Of a stretch of DNA of 64,000 bases, positions 26,936 to 37,108 are shown piece after piece. The notes under the pieces were generated by a model. The model was not told where the DNA came from, ran no database searches, and saw nothing but the letters and a program-made list of their open reading frames with translations. The stretch is from Bradyrhizobium nanningense. Lineage in GTDB: Bacteria > Pseudomonadota > Alphaproteobacteria > Rhizobiales > Xanthobacteraceae. The DNA lies in the NCBI RefSeq assembly GCF_004114535.1, contig NZ_LBJC01000007.1, forward strand, positions 124,001-188,000, in the 5' to 3' direction. The position numbers were made by a program, and so were the translations under genes. Numbering within the stretch: the stretch's first letter is position 1; each line of letters opens with the position of its first letter.

Positions 26936-28069
26936 ATGAAATCGCCGATCTGCGACATGCTGGGAATCGAGTTCCCGCTGCTGGCCTTCAGCCATTGCCG
27001 GGATGTCGTCGCCGCCGTCAGCCGCGCCGGCGGCTTCGGCGTGCTGGGTGCGACCGTGCACACGCCAGATACGCTCGAACGCGAGCTGAAATGGATCGAC
27101 GATCACGTCGACGGCAAGCCCTACGGCATCGACGTGCTGATCCCCGAGAACATCTCGACGGCGGGCGAGAAGGACGTCACCTGGAAGAGCCTCGAAGCGC
27201 GGGTGCCGCAGCAGCACCGCACCTACACGCGCGACCTCCTGAAGAAATACGACATCGAGCTGACGACTACGGAGGTTCCAGCCAATCAGCCGCAGCCGTT
27301 CGACGGAAAAACCGCGCTGCAGCTGCTCGAGGTCTCCTTCAATCATCCGATTCGCCTGATCGCCAACGCGCTCGGCGTGCCGCCCAAGGCGATGATCGAG
27401 ATGGGCAAGAAGCACGGCGTGCCGGTCGCGGCGCTCGTCGGCGCCAAGGAGCACGCGCTGCGCCAGGTCGCGGCCGGCGTCGACATCCTCGTGGTGCAAG
27501 GCACCGAAGCCGGCGGCCATTGCGGCGAGGTCTCGACCATGGTGCTGGTGCCCGAGGTGATCAAGGCGATCAAAAAGGTCCGCGACGTGCCGGTGCTGGC
27601 GGCCGGCGGCATCATGACGGGCCGGCAGATGGCGGCCTGCATGGCGATGGGCGCGGCCGGGGCCTGGACCGGCTCGGTGTGGCTCGCCACCGTCGAGTCC
27701 GAGACCAGCGAGATCTTCCGCGAGAAGATGATCGCGGCCTCTTCGCGCGACGCGGTGCGCTCCAAGGGCCGCACCGGCAAGCCGGCGCGGCAGCTCCGCT
27801 CGGTCTGGACCGATGCCTGGGACCGCGCGCCGGACAGCCCGGGCGCACTGCCGATGCCGCTGCAAAGCATCATCAGCCGCGATGCCTTCAACTCGATCGA
27901 CCGCGCCGCCGCTGGCGGCAACGCCAAGGCGCGCGATCTCGTCAGCTACTTCGTCGGTCAGGGCGTCGGCCTGATCGACAGCGTAAAGTCCGCCGGCGCC
28001 GTGGTGCAGGAGTTCAAGGAAGAGTTCGCCGAAGCCGTCGAGCACATGAACGCGCTGGTGGCGGAGTGA
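26936..28069 (+). CDS. Nitronate monooxygenase-family FMN enzyme
   Basis: This 377-residue TIM-barrel flavoprotein has the FMN phosphate-binding segment PVLAAGGIMTGRQMA, the conserved QGTEAGGHCGEVST loop with the active-site His, and LGIEFPLLAFSHCRD at the start. Nitronate monooxygenases oxidise alkyl nitronates, but close relatives act as enoyl reductases or on other substrates, so the reaction is uncertain. The start at 26936 has GGGAGAGAG upstream. It is followed by a thiolase-fold gene after 108 bases, which again points to acyl-CoA chemistry. Confidence 0.88.
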   Translation: MKSPICDMLGIEFPLLAFSHCRDVVAAVSRAGGFGVLGATVHTPDTLERELKWIDDHVDGKPYGIDVLIPENISTAGEKDVTWKSLEARVPQQHRTYTRDLLKKYDIELTTTEVPANQPQPFDGKTALQLLEVSFNHPIRLIANALGVPPKAMIEMGKKHGVPVAALVGAKEHALRQVAAGVDILVVQGTEAGGHCGEVSTMVLVPEVIKAIKKVRDVPVLAAGGIMTGRQMAACMAMGAAGAWTGSVWLATVESETSEIFREKMIAASSRDAVRSKGRTGKPARQLRSVWTDAWDRAPDSPGALPMPLQSIISRDAFNSIDRAAAGGNAKARDLVSYFVGQGVGLIDSVKSAGAVVQEFKEEFAEAVEHMNALVAE

Positions 28070-28077
28070 CGGTATAG

Positions 28078-28146
28078 ACCCTCGTGGTGAGGAGGCGCGC
28101 ACGCGCCGTCTCGAACCACGAGAGCCCGCGGCCCATCCTTCGATGG
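28078..28146. repeat. Degenerate family G repeat
   Basis: ACCCTCGTGGTGAGGAGGCG, CGTCTCGAACCACGAG and CCCATCCTTCGATGG recall the fuller family G copy at 41247-41340, but arm pairing is incomplete. It lies between two co-directional genes. Confidence 0.45.
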
Positions 28147-28177
28147 TCTGAGATATCTGAGAGAAGAAGCAAGAACA

Positions 28178-29686
28178 ATGACGACTGTTTCCCCTGACCG
28201 CATCCCCGTCATCGTCGGCGTCGGCGAGATCGTCGACCGCCCGAAGGAGATTGCCGAAGGCCTCGAACCACTGGATCTGCTCGAACAGGCGCTGCGACGC
28301 GCCGAGCAAGATGCCGGCGCAAAGCTGCTCGGCGAGGTGCAGTCGCTCGATGTCGTCAACTTCCTGAGCTGGCGCTATCGCGATCCGGAGCAGCTTCTGG
28401 CGCAACGCCTCGGCATCACGCCCGCACATTGCTATTACGGTCCGGTCGGCGGCGAGAGCCCGATCCGCTACATCCACGAAGCCGCCAAGCGCATCGCGCG
28501 CGGTGAGTGCACCGTGGCAGCAATCTGCGGCGCCGAGGCGCAGTCAACCGCGACCAAGGCGGAGCGCGCCGGCGCAAAACTGCCATGGACGCCGTTCGCC
28601 CATGACGTCGAGGAGCCCAAGCGCGGCGCGGCGTTCCAGAAGCCGCTGGCGGTGAAGCTCGGCGTGTTCCGCCCCGTCACGGTCTATCCGTTCTACGAGG
28701 CGGCTTCCTCCGCGCATTGGGGCCAGACGCCGCGCGAAGCGATGGCGGAATCCGGCACGCTATGGTCGCGCTATTCGGAAGCCGCCGCGCAAAATCCCAA
28801 TGCCTGGCTGAAGCGGCGCTATGCGCGGGAGGAGATCACGACGCCGACGGCGGACAATCGCCTGATCGCGTGGCCCTACAACAAGCTCATGGTCGCCAAT
28901 CCCAGCGTCAACATGGGCGGCGCCCTGCTGCTGACCAGCCTTGCCAAGGCCCGTGCGGCCGGGATTCCCGAAGAGAAGCTGGTCTATCCGCTCGGCGGCG
29001 CCTCGGCGGAAGAGCCGCGCGACTATCTGTTGCGCGACCAGTTCTATGAGAGCCATCCGCAGAACGCCGTGCTCAGGAACGTGATGGAGCTCGCCGGCGG
29101 CGACGGCCAAGAGTTCGACGCGATCGAGCTCTACAGCTGCTTCCCCTGCGTGCCCAAGATGGCGCGGCGGACGCTAGGTCTGGGTGACGACGTGCAGCCG
29201 ACAGTGACCGGCGGCCTCACCTTCTTCGGCGCACCGCTCAACACCTACATGACGCACGCGGCCTGCGCGATGGTGCGGCGCGTGCGCGACGGCGCCAGGA
29301 TCGGCCTGCTCTATGGCCAGGGCGGCTTCGTCACCAAGCATCACGCGCTGGTGGTCTCGAAGACGCCGCCGCTCGCGGCGCTGACGCAGGAAACCAGCGT
29401 GCAAGGCGAGGCCGACCGCAACAAGGGCGCGGTGCCGGAGTTCGTCACCGAGGCCTCAGGCAAAGGCAAGGTCGAGAGCTTTACGGTGCTCTACGGCCGC
29501 GGCGGCGAGGTCGAGCACGGCGTCGTGATGCTGCGCACCGCGGATGACTGCCGCACGCTGGCGCGGATTCCGGCGAGCGATAGCGCGACGCTGGCGCATC
29601 TGCTCGAGATGGAGCGGACGCCAGTGGGATCGCTCGGCGAGATCGCGATGGCCGCGGACGCGGTGCCGGAGTGGCGGGTGGCGTAG
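28178..29686 (+). CDS. Thiolase-like protein with extra C-terminal domain (TLP1 type)
   Basis: This 502-residue protein is longer than a thiolase by about 100 residues. The start RIPVIVGVGEIVDRP and later LINT-like segments such as TGGLTFFGAPLNTYMTHA give the thiolase fold. The last ~90 residues form the additional OB-like domain known from type 1 thiolase-like proteins. At the nucleophile region the sequence reads PVGGESPIRY, with Glu93 where a Cys would be needed, so it should not act as a normal thiolase. Its role may be an acyl-CoA-binding or aldolase-type function. It follows the nitronate monooxygenase gene. Confidence 0.85.
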   Translation: MTTVSPDRIPVIVGVGEIVDRPKEIAEGLEPLDLLEQALRRAEQDAGAKLLGEVQSLDVVNFLSWRYRDPEQLLAQRLGITPAHCYYGPVGGESPIRYIHEAAKRIARGECTVAAICGAEAQSTATKAERAGAKLPWTPFAHDVEEPKRGAAFQKPLAVKLGVFRPVTVYPFYEAASSAHWGQTPREAMAESGTLWSRYSEAAAQNPNAWLKRRYAREEITTPTADNRLIAWPYNKLMVANPSVNMGGALLLTSLAKARAAGIPEEKLVYPLGGASAEEPRDYLLRDQFYESHPQNAVLRNVMELAGGDGQEFDAIELYSCFPCVPKMARRTLGLGDDVQPTVTGGLTFFGAPLNTYMTHAACAMVRRVRDGARIGLLYGQGGFVTKHHALVVSKTPPLAALTQETSVQGEADRNKGAVPEFVTEASGKGKVESFTVLYGRGGEVEHGVVMLRTADDCRTLARIPASDSATLAHLLEMERTPVGSLGEIAMAADAVPEWRVA

Positions 29687-29687
29687 C

Positions 29688-29746
29688 TCTCGTGTCCCGG
29701 ACGCGGTGCGGCATGCAATGCCGCCCTGCGTCCCGGGGGCACGAGA
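29688..29746. repeat. Family D repeat between convergent genes
   Basis: TCTCGTGTCCCGGACGC and GCGTCCCGGGGGCACGAGA pair over the whole element, with inner GCGGCATGCAATGCCGC. It starts 1 base after the stop of the thiolase-like gene and ends just before the stop of the chemoreceptor gene, so it may serve both as terminator. Confidence 0.85.
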
Positions 29747-29762
29747 TCTCAGCCCCCGCGCC

Positions 29763-31859
29763 TCAGGCGGCGCGGACCGAGTCCAGGAACTTGCCGACCT
29801 CGAGCTTGAGGCGATTGGAGTCGCGCGACAGCATCTGCGCGGCCGACAGCACCTGAGACGAGGCCGAACCGGTCTCGGTGGCGCCGTGCTCGACATTGCC
29901 GATATTGGCCGACACCTGCTGCGTTCCCTGGGCCGCCTTCTGAACGTTACGCGCGATCTCCTGAGTGGCTGCCCCCTGCTCTTCGACGGCCGCCGCGATG
30001 GCCGAGGCGATCTCCGACAGGCGCCCGATCGAGCCGCCGATTTCCCGGATCGCACCGACGGAGTCCTGGGTGGCCGCCTGAATGCCGGTGATCTGCTGGG
30101 AGATCTCTCCGGTGGCCTTCGCCGTCTGTTCGGCGAGTGCCTTCACCTCGGAAGCGACCACGGCAAAGCCACGGCCGGCGTCGCCCGCGCGCGCGGCCTC
30201 GATCGTGGCGTTGAGAGCCAGGAGATTGGTCTGTCCGGCGATCTGGTCGATCAGCTCGATGACGTCGCCAATTCTGGCGGCCGCTCTCGACAATTCGCCG
30301 ATCCTCTCGTTGGTTCGTCCCGCTTGGCCGACGGCCTCGCTCGCCATCTGGGCCTGGTCCTGCACGCGCCGGCTGATCTCGTTGACGGAGGACGATAGCT
30401 GCTCCGTCGCCGACGCGACCGATTGCACGTTGGACGACGCTTCGTCCGACGCCGCCGCGACCACGACCGCCAATTGCTGTGCGCGCTCGGCAGTCGTATT
30501 CAACGTCCCGGCCGAGGCTTCGAGCTCGGTCGACGCAGAGGATACCGTCTCGACGATCTCGCCGATGGCCGTCTCAAATGCGCCGGCGAGCCTGTGCATG
30601 TCGGCCTTTCGCTGCTCGGCCGCAATCTGATCCTGCCTGATCTTCGCCTCGGCCTCCATGCGCGCCTTCTCTTCGGCCTTGACCTTGAAGACCTCGACCG
30701 CGTGCGCCATGTCGCCGATTTCGTCCTTACGGCCGAGGCCGGGCAGGACGACGGAGAAATTGCCGGCGGCAAGTTCGCCCATCGCGCTCGTCAGGGCAGA
30801 CAGCGGGCGCAAGATCCGCGAGAATGCGATCCAGAAGCTGAGCAGTGCGAGAACGACGCTCGCAAGGAGAATGCCGCCGCTGACGACCAGATTTGACGTG
30901 CTTCTTGCGGCCAGCCCCGCTGCCTCCCGATCCGCATCCGCTGCGATGGCCTGACCGAGCTGCAGGATCGCGTTGATGGCGCTCGTCGCACGCGCCACAT
31001 AGTCGTTGCCTGACATCTTGTATTCGCCCGTCTTGCCGTCGCCGATGACATCTGCACGCAGCGAACCGTAAGTGCGGAAGTATTTCTCCTCCACGTCCTT
31101 GATCGCCTGGCCAAGACCCGCCGAAATATCGGCGCGGTGGGCCACAGGTGAGATGGTCTCCCAGGCGAGCTCGACATGACCGCGGAATCCGGACACCACA
31201 CCGATGCCGTCCGCGGTGAGTTTCGCATGGGCGCTGATCAAGCCCGCAAGGAAGGCTCGCTCGCGACCGGCATTCTCAGCCATCTCCGCGGTGAGATTGC
31301 GAAGCCCTACAAGCCGCGTCATTGCCGCCGATGGCGTATCCGTCAACGTCTCCAAAGTCAGTCGCAGCCGGTTGGCGGCGATCTCGATGAGTTCGGTCAG
31401 GGCCGGAACGACTGCATTGACGATTGCAGGATCGCGCTCAGCCTTCGGCTTGACCAGATCCGCGTCCACCTTGCGGCGGAGGCTCTCGAACCCCTGAAGC
31501 GCGCGCTCAGCCTCCGCAATGTTGGTATCGATGGATTTCAGGGCGGGCTGGCTGCGCAGGCGCTGCGCGGCATCGCGGAACGCCCGCCCCGAAGCTGCAC
31601 GGAGTCCGTCAATTTCGGCGCGGCGGTCTGCAGCGACGGGCTCGGGCGCGTTCAGCGCCGCGTTGGTCATGCCCCGCTCCAGAGCCCATTGTCCGGCGCT
31701 CAGCAGCAGTTGCTGCGATATCCCGTTGAGCTCGACGAAGGCGTGCGCCTCCTCTCGGTCGTGATAGGCCCCAAAGGCCGTGTAACCGGTGGCGGCCACC
31801 CCCATTAGGGCGAGGGCCGAGACAATCAGAGGCAGGATCGTTCCAATTCGCAAGTGCAC
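29763..31859 (-). CDS. Methyl-accepting chemotaxis protein with NIT-like sensor
   Basis: This receptor of about 698 residues starts at GTG 31859, with GAGAGGAAGCGAGCC upstream. It has a membrane segment at residues 5-28, a helical periplasmic domain with a nitrate/nitrite-sensing (NIT)-like feature ([12 protein letters not shown]), and a second membrane segment near 325-345 ([14 protein letters not shown]). A HAMP domain ([20 protein letters not shown]) and a signalling domain with the hairpin tip [19 protein letters not shown] follow. It ends FLDSVRAA, without the NWETF pentapeptide for CheR/CheB docking. It lies beside a second receptor gene with a very similar signalling half. Confidence 0.9.
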   Translation of the reverse strand: MHLRIGTILPLIVSALALMGVAATGYTAFGAYHDREEAHAFVELNGISQQLLLSAGQWALERGMTNAALNAPEPVAADRRAEIDGLRAASGRAFRDAAQRLRSQPALKSIDTNIAEAERALQGFESLRRKVDADLVKPKAERDPAIVNAVVPALTELIEIAANRLRLTLETLTDTPSAAMTRLVGLRNLTAEMAENAGRERAFLAGLISAHAKLTADGIGVVSGFRGHVELAWETISPVAHRADISAGLGQAIKDVEEKYFRTYGSLRADVIGDGKTGEYKMSGNDYVARATSAINAILQLGQAIAADADREAAGLAARSTSNLVVSGGILLASVVLALLSFWIAFSRILRPLSALTSAMGELAAGNFSVVLPGLGRKDEIGDMAHAVEVFKVKAEEKARMEAEAKIRQDQIAAEQRKADMHRLAGAFETAIGEIVETVSSASTELEASAGTLNTTAERAQQLAVVVAAASDEASSNVQSVASATEQLSSSVNEISRRVQDQAQMASEAVGQAGRTNERIGELSRAAARIGDVIELIDQIAGQTNLLALNATIEAARAGDAGRGFAVVASEVKALAEQTAKATGEISQQITGIQAATQDSVGAIREIGGSIGRLSEIASAIAAAVEEQGAATQEIARNVQKAAQGTQQVSANIGNVEHGATETGSASSQVLSAAQMLSRDSNRLKLEVGKFLDSVRAA

Positions 31860-32098
31860 GGCTCGCTTCCTCTCGTGAGCACTGTCCCAGAAAAAGAGCA
31901 GTTCCACGGAAGCAATACCCGGCTCCGGCAACGCGAGGTTGTCTCACATCAAAGATCATCGCGAACCTCGCCTCTGCACGCGGCTCATCGACTTTATGAT
32001 TATCGAATCGTTGCCGCCATGTGCGGAGCAAGCCGCAGGGATCGCTTCGATCAGGCGAAGCCGCGTCCGGCCTTGCCGGGCGCTTGCCTAAAAGCAAA

Positions 32099-32121
32099 GA
32101 GCGGCGCCGGTGGCGCCGCTC
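32099..32121 (-). terminator. Intrinsic terminator of the downstream chemoreceptor gene
   Basis: On the minus strand GAGCGGCGCC-ACC-GGCGCCGCTC is a perfect 10-base stem with a 3-base loop, followed by TTTGCTTTTA. It lies 30 bases after the stop of the receptor gene at 32151. Confidence 0.8.
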
Positions 32122-32150
32122 TCGCGTAGTCGAATACCTGTTGGAGAAAG

Positions 32151-33842
32151 TCAGGCCGCGCGGACGTCGGTCAGGAACTTGCTGACTTCGTTCTTCAACC
32201 GGCCCGAGTCGTTCGACAGCATTTGCGCCGCCGACAGCACTTGCGACGAAGCCGTGCCGGTCTCGGTCGCGCCGCGCTGCACGTCGGTGATGTTGGAGGA
32301 GACCTGCTGGGTGCCCTGCGCCGCCTGCTGCACGTTGCGGGCGATCTCCTGCGTCGCCGCGCCCTGCTCCTCCACCGCGGCCGCGATCGCCGAGGAGATC
32401 TCCGAGAGACGCTCGATGGTCGAGGAGATCTCCTTGATGGCGCCGACCGAATCGTTGGTCGCCGCCTGGATGCCGGAGATCTGCTGGCCGATCTCGCCGG
32501 TCGCCTTCGCGGTCTGTTCGGCGAGCGCCTTCACTTCGGAGGCCACCACCGCGAAGCCCCGGCCGGCCTCACCGGCACGTGCGGCTTCGATGGTTGCGTT
32601 CAGCGCCAGCAGATTGGTCTGGCCGGCGATGGTGTTGATCAGCTCGACGACGTCGCCGATGCGGGCGGCGGCCTTGGACAGCTCGCTGACGCGCTCGGTG
32701 GTGGCGCGTGCCTGGCCGACGGCATCGCCCGCCATCCGCGCCGATTCCTGCACCTGACGGCTGATCTCGCCGACCGACGAGGCCATCTCCTCGGTCGCCG
32801 AGGCCACCGACTGCACGTTGGTCGAGGCTTCTTCCGAAGCTCCAGCCACGGTGGTCGCCAGTCTCTGGGAGCGGTCGGCAGTCGACGTCAGCGTCGAGGC
32901 GGAGGCCTCCAGCTGGGTCGAAGCCGACGACACGGTCTGGACGATCTCGCCGATCATGGTTTCGAATTCGCGGGTGATGTTGTCGACGCGGCGGCCGCGC
33001 TCGATCTTGGCTTCAGCATCGGCCGCCGCAGCCTCGTCCGCGGCCTTCTTGGCGATCAGCGCCTCCTTGAAGATCTGGAGCACATCGGCCATGGCGCCGA
33101 TCTCCGTCTTCTCGCCGCGATGCGGAACTTCGGCCGTCAGATCCCCCCGGCCCAGCGCCTGCATCGGCTCGGTGATGGAATTGATGCCGCTGGAGACGTC
33201 GCGGACGAGATAGAAGCTGAGACCAATGCCGATCAGGACGGCGGCGCCGAGAATGACCGAAACCAGCATGAAGGCGTAGGCGTAGCTGTCGGCGGCATCC
33301 TGAGCGGCCTGTTCGCCGCCCTTGGTGTTGAGCTCGATGTCCTTGTTCAGGACCTCATCCGCCTGAAGGCCGATCTTGTTGACGGTCTTGGAGTTCAGCT
33401 CCTGCGACTCGCGCGGGATCTTGCCAGCCTCCTTGCGCGACAAGGCCATCACGTCCTCGGTGCCCTTCTTGTAATCGTCCCAGAGCCTGGACCACTGGCT
33501 GTAGAGCGCGCGCTCTTCCGGCGAGCTGATCATGGCCTCATACTTGCTGCGCGTCTTGGCGAGCGCTTCGGTCACCATGACAGCGGTCTTCTCCGTCGCG
33601 AGCTTGTCTTCCAGAGCTTCCGCCAGCATGTGCTGGCGCACCACGTTCCGATACGTGATGACTGCGGCGCGCAGATCGCCGATCACCTTGACGCTGGGCA
33701 TCCAGTTCGTCGTGATGTCGACGGTGTTGGCATTCATCGACCGCATCTTCGAGACGGCGAGCAGGCCCATGCCGGTCATCGCGACCAGCAGGAACGCCAC
33801 GACACTTATGATCTTGGCGCGGATGGAAAGCTTGGCAAACAT
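32151..33842 (-). CDS. Methyl-accepting chemotaxis protein with four-helix-bundle sensor
   Basis: This 563-residue receptor has a membrane segment at residues 8-31, a 4HB_MCP-type periplasmic domain of about 160 residues, and a second membrane segment around 190-215 ([20 protein letters not shown]). A HAMP domain ([17 protein letters not shown]) and the signalling hairpin [19 protein letters not shown] follow. Like its neighbour it ends with VRAA and lacks a CheR-docking pentapeptide. The hairpin and flanking coiled-coil regions are almost identical to those of the adjacent receptor. This suggests a tandem duplication with exchange of the sensor. It ends at a strong intrinsic terminator. Confidence 0.95.
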   Translation of the reverse strand: MFAKLSIRAKIISVVAFLLVAMTGMGLLAVSKMRSMNANTVDITTNWMPSVKVIGDLRAAVITYRNVVRQHMLAEALEDKLATEKTAVMVTEALAKTRSKYEAMISSPEERALYSQWSRLWDDYKKGTEDVMALSRKEAGKIPRESQELNSKTVNKIGLQADEVLNKDIELNTKGGEQAAQDAADSYAYAFMLVSVILGAAVLIGIGLSFYLVRDVSSGINSITEPMQALGRGDLTAEVPHRGEKTEIGAMADVLQIFKEALIAKKAADEAAAADAEAKIERGRRVDNITREFETMIGEIVQTVSSASTQLEASASTLTSTADRSQRLATTVAGASEEASTNVQSVASATEEMASSVGEISRQVQESARMAGDAVGQARATTERVSELSKAAARIGDVVELINTIAGQTNLLALNATIEAARAGEAGRGFAVVASEVKALAEQTAKATGEIGQQISGIQAATNDSVGAIKEISSTIERLSEISSAIAAAVEEQGAATQEIARNVQQAAQGTQQVSSNITDVQRGATETGTASSQVLSAAQMLSNDSGRLKNEVSKFLTDVRAA

Positions 33843-34012
33843 AATCGGGTCTCGTTGTGCTGGCGCGGGCGCGCGTCGGAAGCTCTAAGAATCAACCAAA
33901 GCGGAACAGCGCCGACATCAGACAGCAGACCGTCTGCGAAAGATGTTAACTACGACTCCGCGCGAGCACGGAAGTCGAAAGAAATGAACAGGGGCCTAAG
34001 AACGCCCTGCGT

Positions 34013-35290
34013 TCAGCGCATGAGCCTAAGCGCATCCGCGAAAAACTCCGGGCCGCCGAAATTTCCGGACTTCAACGCGAGCAGCATCTCGCCTGCTTCG
34101 GCGCCAACGGCGCGCAACACGGGGACGCCCGCGGCGATCTCGGCGCCGACGAGGAAGCCCGGGATTTCGAGGCGGTCGACGACCGCGCCGGATGTCTCGC
34201 CGCCGGCGACGATGAGCCGCCGAACCCCTGCTTTCACGAGGTTTTCCGCGATATCGGCCATGGCCTGCTCGATGGCGTGGCCCGCGGCGTCGCGTCCGTG
34301 ACGGGCTTGCAATGCGGCGACTTCTTCAGGCTTCGCGCTCGAGGCGATCAGCACCGGGCCGTCGGCAAGTCGCGGCCTCGCCCAGTCGAGCGCGCGCTCG
34401 GCTTCCTTCGCTCCCGTAATAATACGGTCCTGGTCGAGATGGAGCACCGGCATGATGCGCTCGGCATTCGCGATCTGCTGAAGCGTGGCCTGTGAACAGC
34501 TTCCGGCAAGACACGCTGCAGGTCCGCCGACGGCAGCTCCGGTCTCGCTGCTCGCGGCACCGGACCTGACCTTGCCCGTCGATACCAGCGCGCGCGCGAG
34601 CCCAAGGCCAATGCCGGAAGCCCCGACCGACAGGCGATGTTCGCCGGCCACGAGGCCGATGGTCTCGAGGTCGCGGTCGAACACGGCGTCGATGATGGCA
34701 GCGCCGATGCCCTTGCCTGCAAGCTCGGCCAGCCGCGCCCGCACGGCATCCACGCCGCGCGTGACGGTGGCGAGGTCGACGAGACCGATCTGCGTCCTGC
34801 TCTGACGCGCGAGCACGCGCACCAGGTTCGAATCATGCATCGGGTTGAGCGGATGATCCTTCAGCGGGCTCTCGTTGAGCGGTACGGCGCCGACGAAGAG
34901 GTTGCCCTGGTACACGGTGCGGCCGGTCTCCGGGAACGCCGGCGTCACCAGAACGGCGCCTTCGCCGCTATCGGCACGCAACGCGTCCATCACCGGGCCA
35001 ATATTGCCAGCATCCGTGGAATCGAAGGTCGAGCAGATCTTGAACAGCACATGGCCCGCACCGCGGCTGCGCAGCCATTTGTCCGCCGCGCGCGAGCGCG
35101 AGACGGCAAGGCCGGCCTCGATCGAGCGGCTCTTCAGCGACACCACGACGGCATCGACCTCGGGCAGCGCGAGATCGTCAGAGGGCACACCGATGGTCTG
35201 CACGGTGCGCAGGCCCGCGCGTGTCAGTGTGTTGGCGAGATCGGAAGCGCCGGTGTAATCGTCGGCGATGCAGCCCAACGCAAGTGTCAC
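34013..35290 (-). CDS. otnK: Four-carbon acid sugar kinase (3-oxo-tetronate kinase)
   Basis: This 425-residue kinase begins with GCIADDYTGASDLAN, the DUF1537 N-terminal motif. The C-terminal nucleotide-binding half contains LIVAGGETSGAVVDRL. OtnK phosphorylates 3-oxo-tetronate to the 4-phosphate in the catabolism of threonate or erythronate. Its ATG overlaps the stop of the isomerase gene upstream (ATGA), and the dehydrogenase gene precedes that, which matches the known pathway order. Substrate stereochemistry (L-threonate versus D-erythronate) cannot be decided from the sequence. Confidence 0.93.
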   Translation of the reverse strand: MTLALGCIADDYTGASDLANTLTRAGLRTVQTIGVPSDDLALPEVDAVVVSLKSRSIEAGLAVSRSRAADKWLRSRGAGHVLFKICSTFDSTDAGNIGPVMDALRADSGEGAVLVTPAFPETGRTVYQGNLFVGAVPLNESPLKDHPLNPMHDSNLVRVLARQSRTQIGLVDLATVTRGVDAVRARLAELAGKGIGAAIIDAVFDRDLETIGLVAGEHRLSVGASGIGLGLARALVSTGKVRSGAASSETGAAVGGPAACLAGSCSQATLQQIANAERIMPVLHLDQDRIITGAKEAERALDWARPRLADGPVLIASSAKPEEVAALQARHGRDAAGHAIEQAMADIAENLVKAGVRRLIVAGGETSGAVVDRLEIPGFLVGAEIAAGVPVLRAVGAEAGEMLLALKSGNFGGPEFFADALRLMR

Positions 35291-36069
35291 GGCTTCACTC
35301 CAGCGTAGGGCTTGAACCAGGCAAGGCCGTCGGTGGTCTTGCCGCGCGGATTGTATTCGCAGCCGACGAAGCCGGTATAGCCGAGGCGGTCGAGCTCTTC
35401 GAACAAGAACGGATAGTTGAGCTCCTCACCGTCGGGCTCGTTGCGCGAGGGAATGCTGGCGATCTGGACGTGGCCGATGATCGGCATCATCTCGCGCAGC
35501 CGCATGGTGACGTCGCCATGGATGATCTGGCAGTGATAGATGTCAAACTGCAGTTTGAGGTTCGCCAGCCTCAGCTCCTGGATCAGGTCGCGGGCGAAGC
35601 CGAAATCGTTGAGGAAATAGCCGGGCACGTTGCGCGCATTGATCGGCTCGATCACGACGTCGATGCCGTGGGGCGCGAAGAACTCCGCGGCCCATGCCAC
35701 CGACTTGTAGAAAGCCTCGATCGCGACGCGTTCGCCGCGGTTGGCGATGCCGGCCATCAGGTGCAGGCGTTTGACACCGGTCGCCTTGGCGTAAGGCAGC
35801 GCCGTCTCCAGGCTCGCCTTGAGATCATTGAACCGCGCCGGCAGCGCCGCAAAGCCCTTCTCGCCCGCATTCCAGTCGCCCGGCGGCAGGTTGAACAATG
35901 CCTGGGTCAGGCCGTTGCGCTTGAGCCGCTCGCCAACCACCTCAGCTGGATGCTCGTAGGGAAAGAGAAACTCGACCGCGGTGAAGCCGGCTTGCGCGGC
36001 GGCATCGAAACGATCGAGGAACGGCACCTCGGTGAACATCATCGAGAGATTGGCGGCAAAACGCGGCAT
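35287..36069 (-). CDS. otnI: 2-oxo-tetronate isomerase / hydroxypyruvate isomerase-family protein
   Basis: This 260-residue TIM-barrel isomerase has SMMFTEVPFLDRFDAAAQAG at the start, EPINARNVPGYFLND and FDIYHCQIIHGD in the middle, and GCEYNPRGKTTDGLAW near the end. These are the metal-ligand Glu/Asp/His segments of the hydroxypyruvate isomerase family. In the tetronate pathway OtnI converts 2-oxo-tetronate to 3-oxo-tetronate. It lies 15 bases after the dehydrogenase gene and overlaps the kinase gene by 4 bases, so the three are one operon. Confidence 0.93.
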   Translation of the reverse strand: MPRFAANLSMMFTEVPFLDRFDAAAQAGFTAVEFLFPYEHPAEVVGERLKRNGLTQALFNLPPGDWNAGEKGFAALPARFNDLKASLETALPYAKATGVKRLHLMAGIANRGERVAIEAFYKSVAWAAEFFAPHGIDVVIEPINARNVPGYFLNDFGFARDLIQELRLANLKLQFDIYHCQIIHGDVTMRLREMMPIIGHVQIASIPSRNEPDGEELNYPFLFEELDRLGYTGFVGCEYNPRGKTTDGLAWFKPYAGVKP

Positions 36070-36084
36070 TGGAATCCCCTTAAC

Positions 36085-37002
36085 TTACTTGTCGCCGGGC
36101 AGCTTCACGCCGGTAACCTGCGCGTACATGCGCGCCACCGACGCGTCGTCGTCGCGGCCCATGCCGGCGGCTGATGTCATCAGGAACATCTGGAGTGCGG
36201 CGGCGGAGACCGGCACGGGGAACCGGGCACTGCGCGCCATGTCCTGAATGATGCCGAGGTCCTTGACGAAAATCTCGACCGCGCTCCGCGGCGTGTAATC
36301 GCCGTCAAGCACGTGCGGCATGCGGTTCTCGAACATCCAGGAATTGCCGGCGGAGGCCGTGATCACCTCATAGACCTTGCGGATGTCGAGGCCCTGCTTG
36401 GCCGCGAACGCCATCGCTTCGCTGGCGGCGGCGATGTGCACGCCGGCGAGCAATTGGTTGATCATCTTGAAGGCGGCGCCCTGACCGGCGGCATCACCGA
36501 GCTCGTAGAGCTTCGCGGCCATGGCATCGAGCGCCGGCCGCGCTTTCGCAAACGCGGCAGGACTGCCGGAGGCCAGAATCGTCAGCTCGCCTTGCGCGGC
36601 GCGCTGCGCCCCACCGGAGATCGGAGCGTCCAGATAATGCCGGCCCGTCGCCTCCAGCTGCTTGGCAAGCCGGCGCGCCACGTCCGGGTCCATCGTGGCG
36701 GAGGAGATGAAGACGCTGCCTTCGGGCATGGTCTCGGCGGCACCATCCTTGCCGAACAGAACAGCCTCGGTCTGCCCAGCATTGACGACGACGCTGACGA
36801 CGATGTCGGCATTTCCGGCCGCCTCGGCCGGCGTTTTGGCGCCCGCGCCGCCATCCTTCGCGAAACGCGCCACCGCGTCAGCCGAAACGTCGCAGCCGGT
36901 GACGATGTGGCCGGCGCGCTTCAGCGAGGTCGCCATGCCGTAGCCCATCGAGCCGAGCCCGATGACGGCGATGCGCTGATTTTGAGACGTGGAGGCGGAC
37001 AT
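36085..37002 (-). CDS. ltnD: L-threonate dehydrogenase-like 3-hydroxyacid dehydrogenase
   Basis: This 305-residue protein of the beta-hydroxyacid dehydrogenase family has the Rossmann motif IGLGSMGYGMA near residue 15, the substrate-binding DAPISGGAQRA and the catalytic Lys in GQGAAFKMINQLLAG. It would oxidise L-threonate or D-erythronate at C2 with NAD. The operon context with otnI and otnK supports this over hydroxyisobutyrate or tartronate semialdehyde as substrates. ATG 37002 was chosen because the family N-terminus begins directly after it; the frame stays open upstream without similarity. Confidence 0.92.
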   Translation of the reverse strand: MSASTSQNQRIAVIGLGSMGYGMATSLKRAGHIVTGCDVSADAVARFAKDGGAGAKTPAEAAGNADIVVSVVVNAGQTEAVLFGKDGAAETMPEGSVFISSATMDPDVARRLAKQLEATGRHYLDAPISGGAQRAAQGELTILASGSPAAFAKARPALDAMAAKLYELGDAAGQGAAFKMINQLLAGVHIAAASEAMAFAAKQGLDIRKVYEVITASAGNSWMFENRMPHVLDGDYTPRSAVEIFVKDLGIIQDMARSARFPVPVSAAALQMFLMTSAAGMGRDDDASVARMYAQVTGVKLPGDK

Positions 37003-37108
37003 ATGCAACTGACCCTTGCGAACGTTTCCTGGACGGCCGGCCTTTGCGGCGGCTCGGCGAACCGATATCACGGCTTGGCCGCGCTGCCAAAGCATGAGAC
37101 AAGCGGAC

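Noticed and set aside
32223..34301. 692-residue plus-strand open frame opposite a chemoreceptor
   Set aside because: It is the antisense of the receptor's regular coiled-coil codons; it has no motifs.
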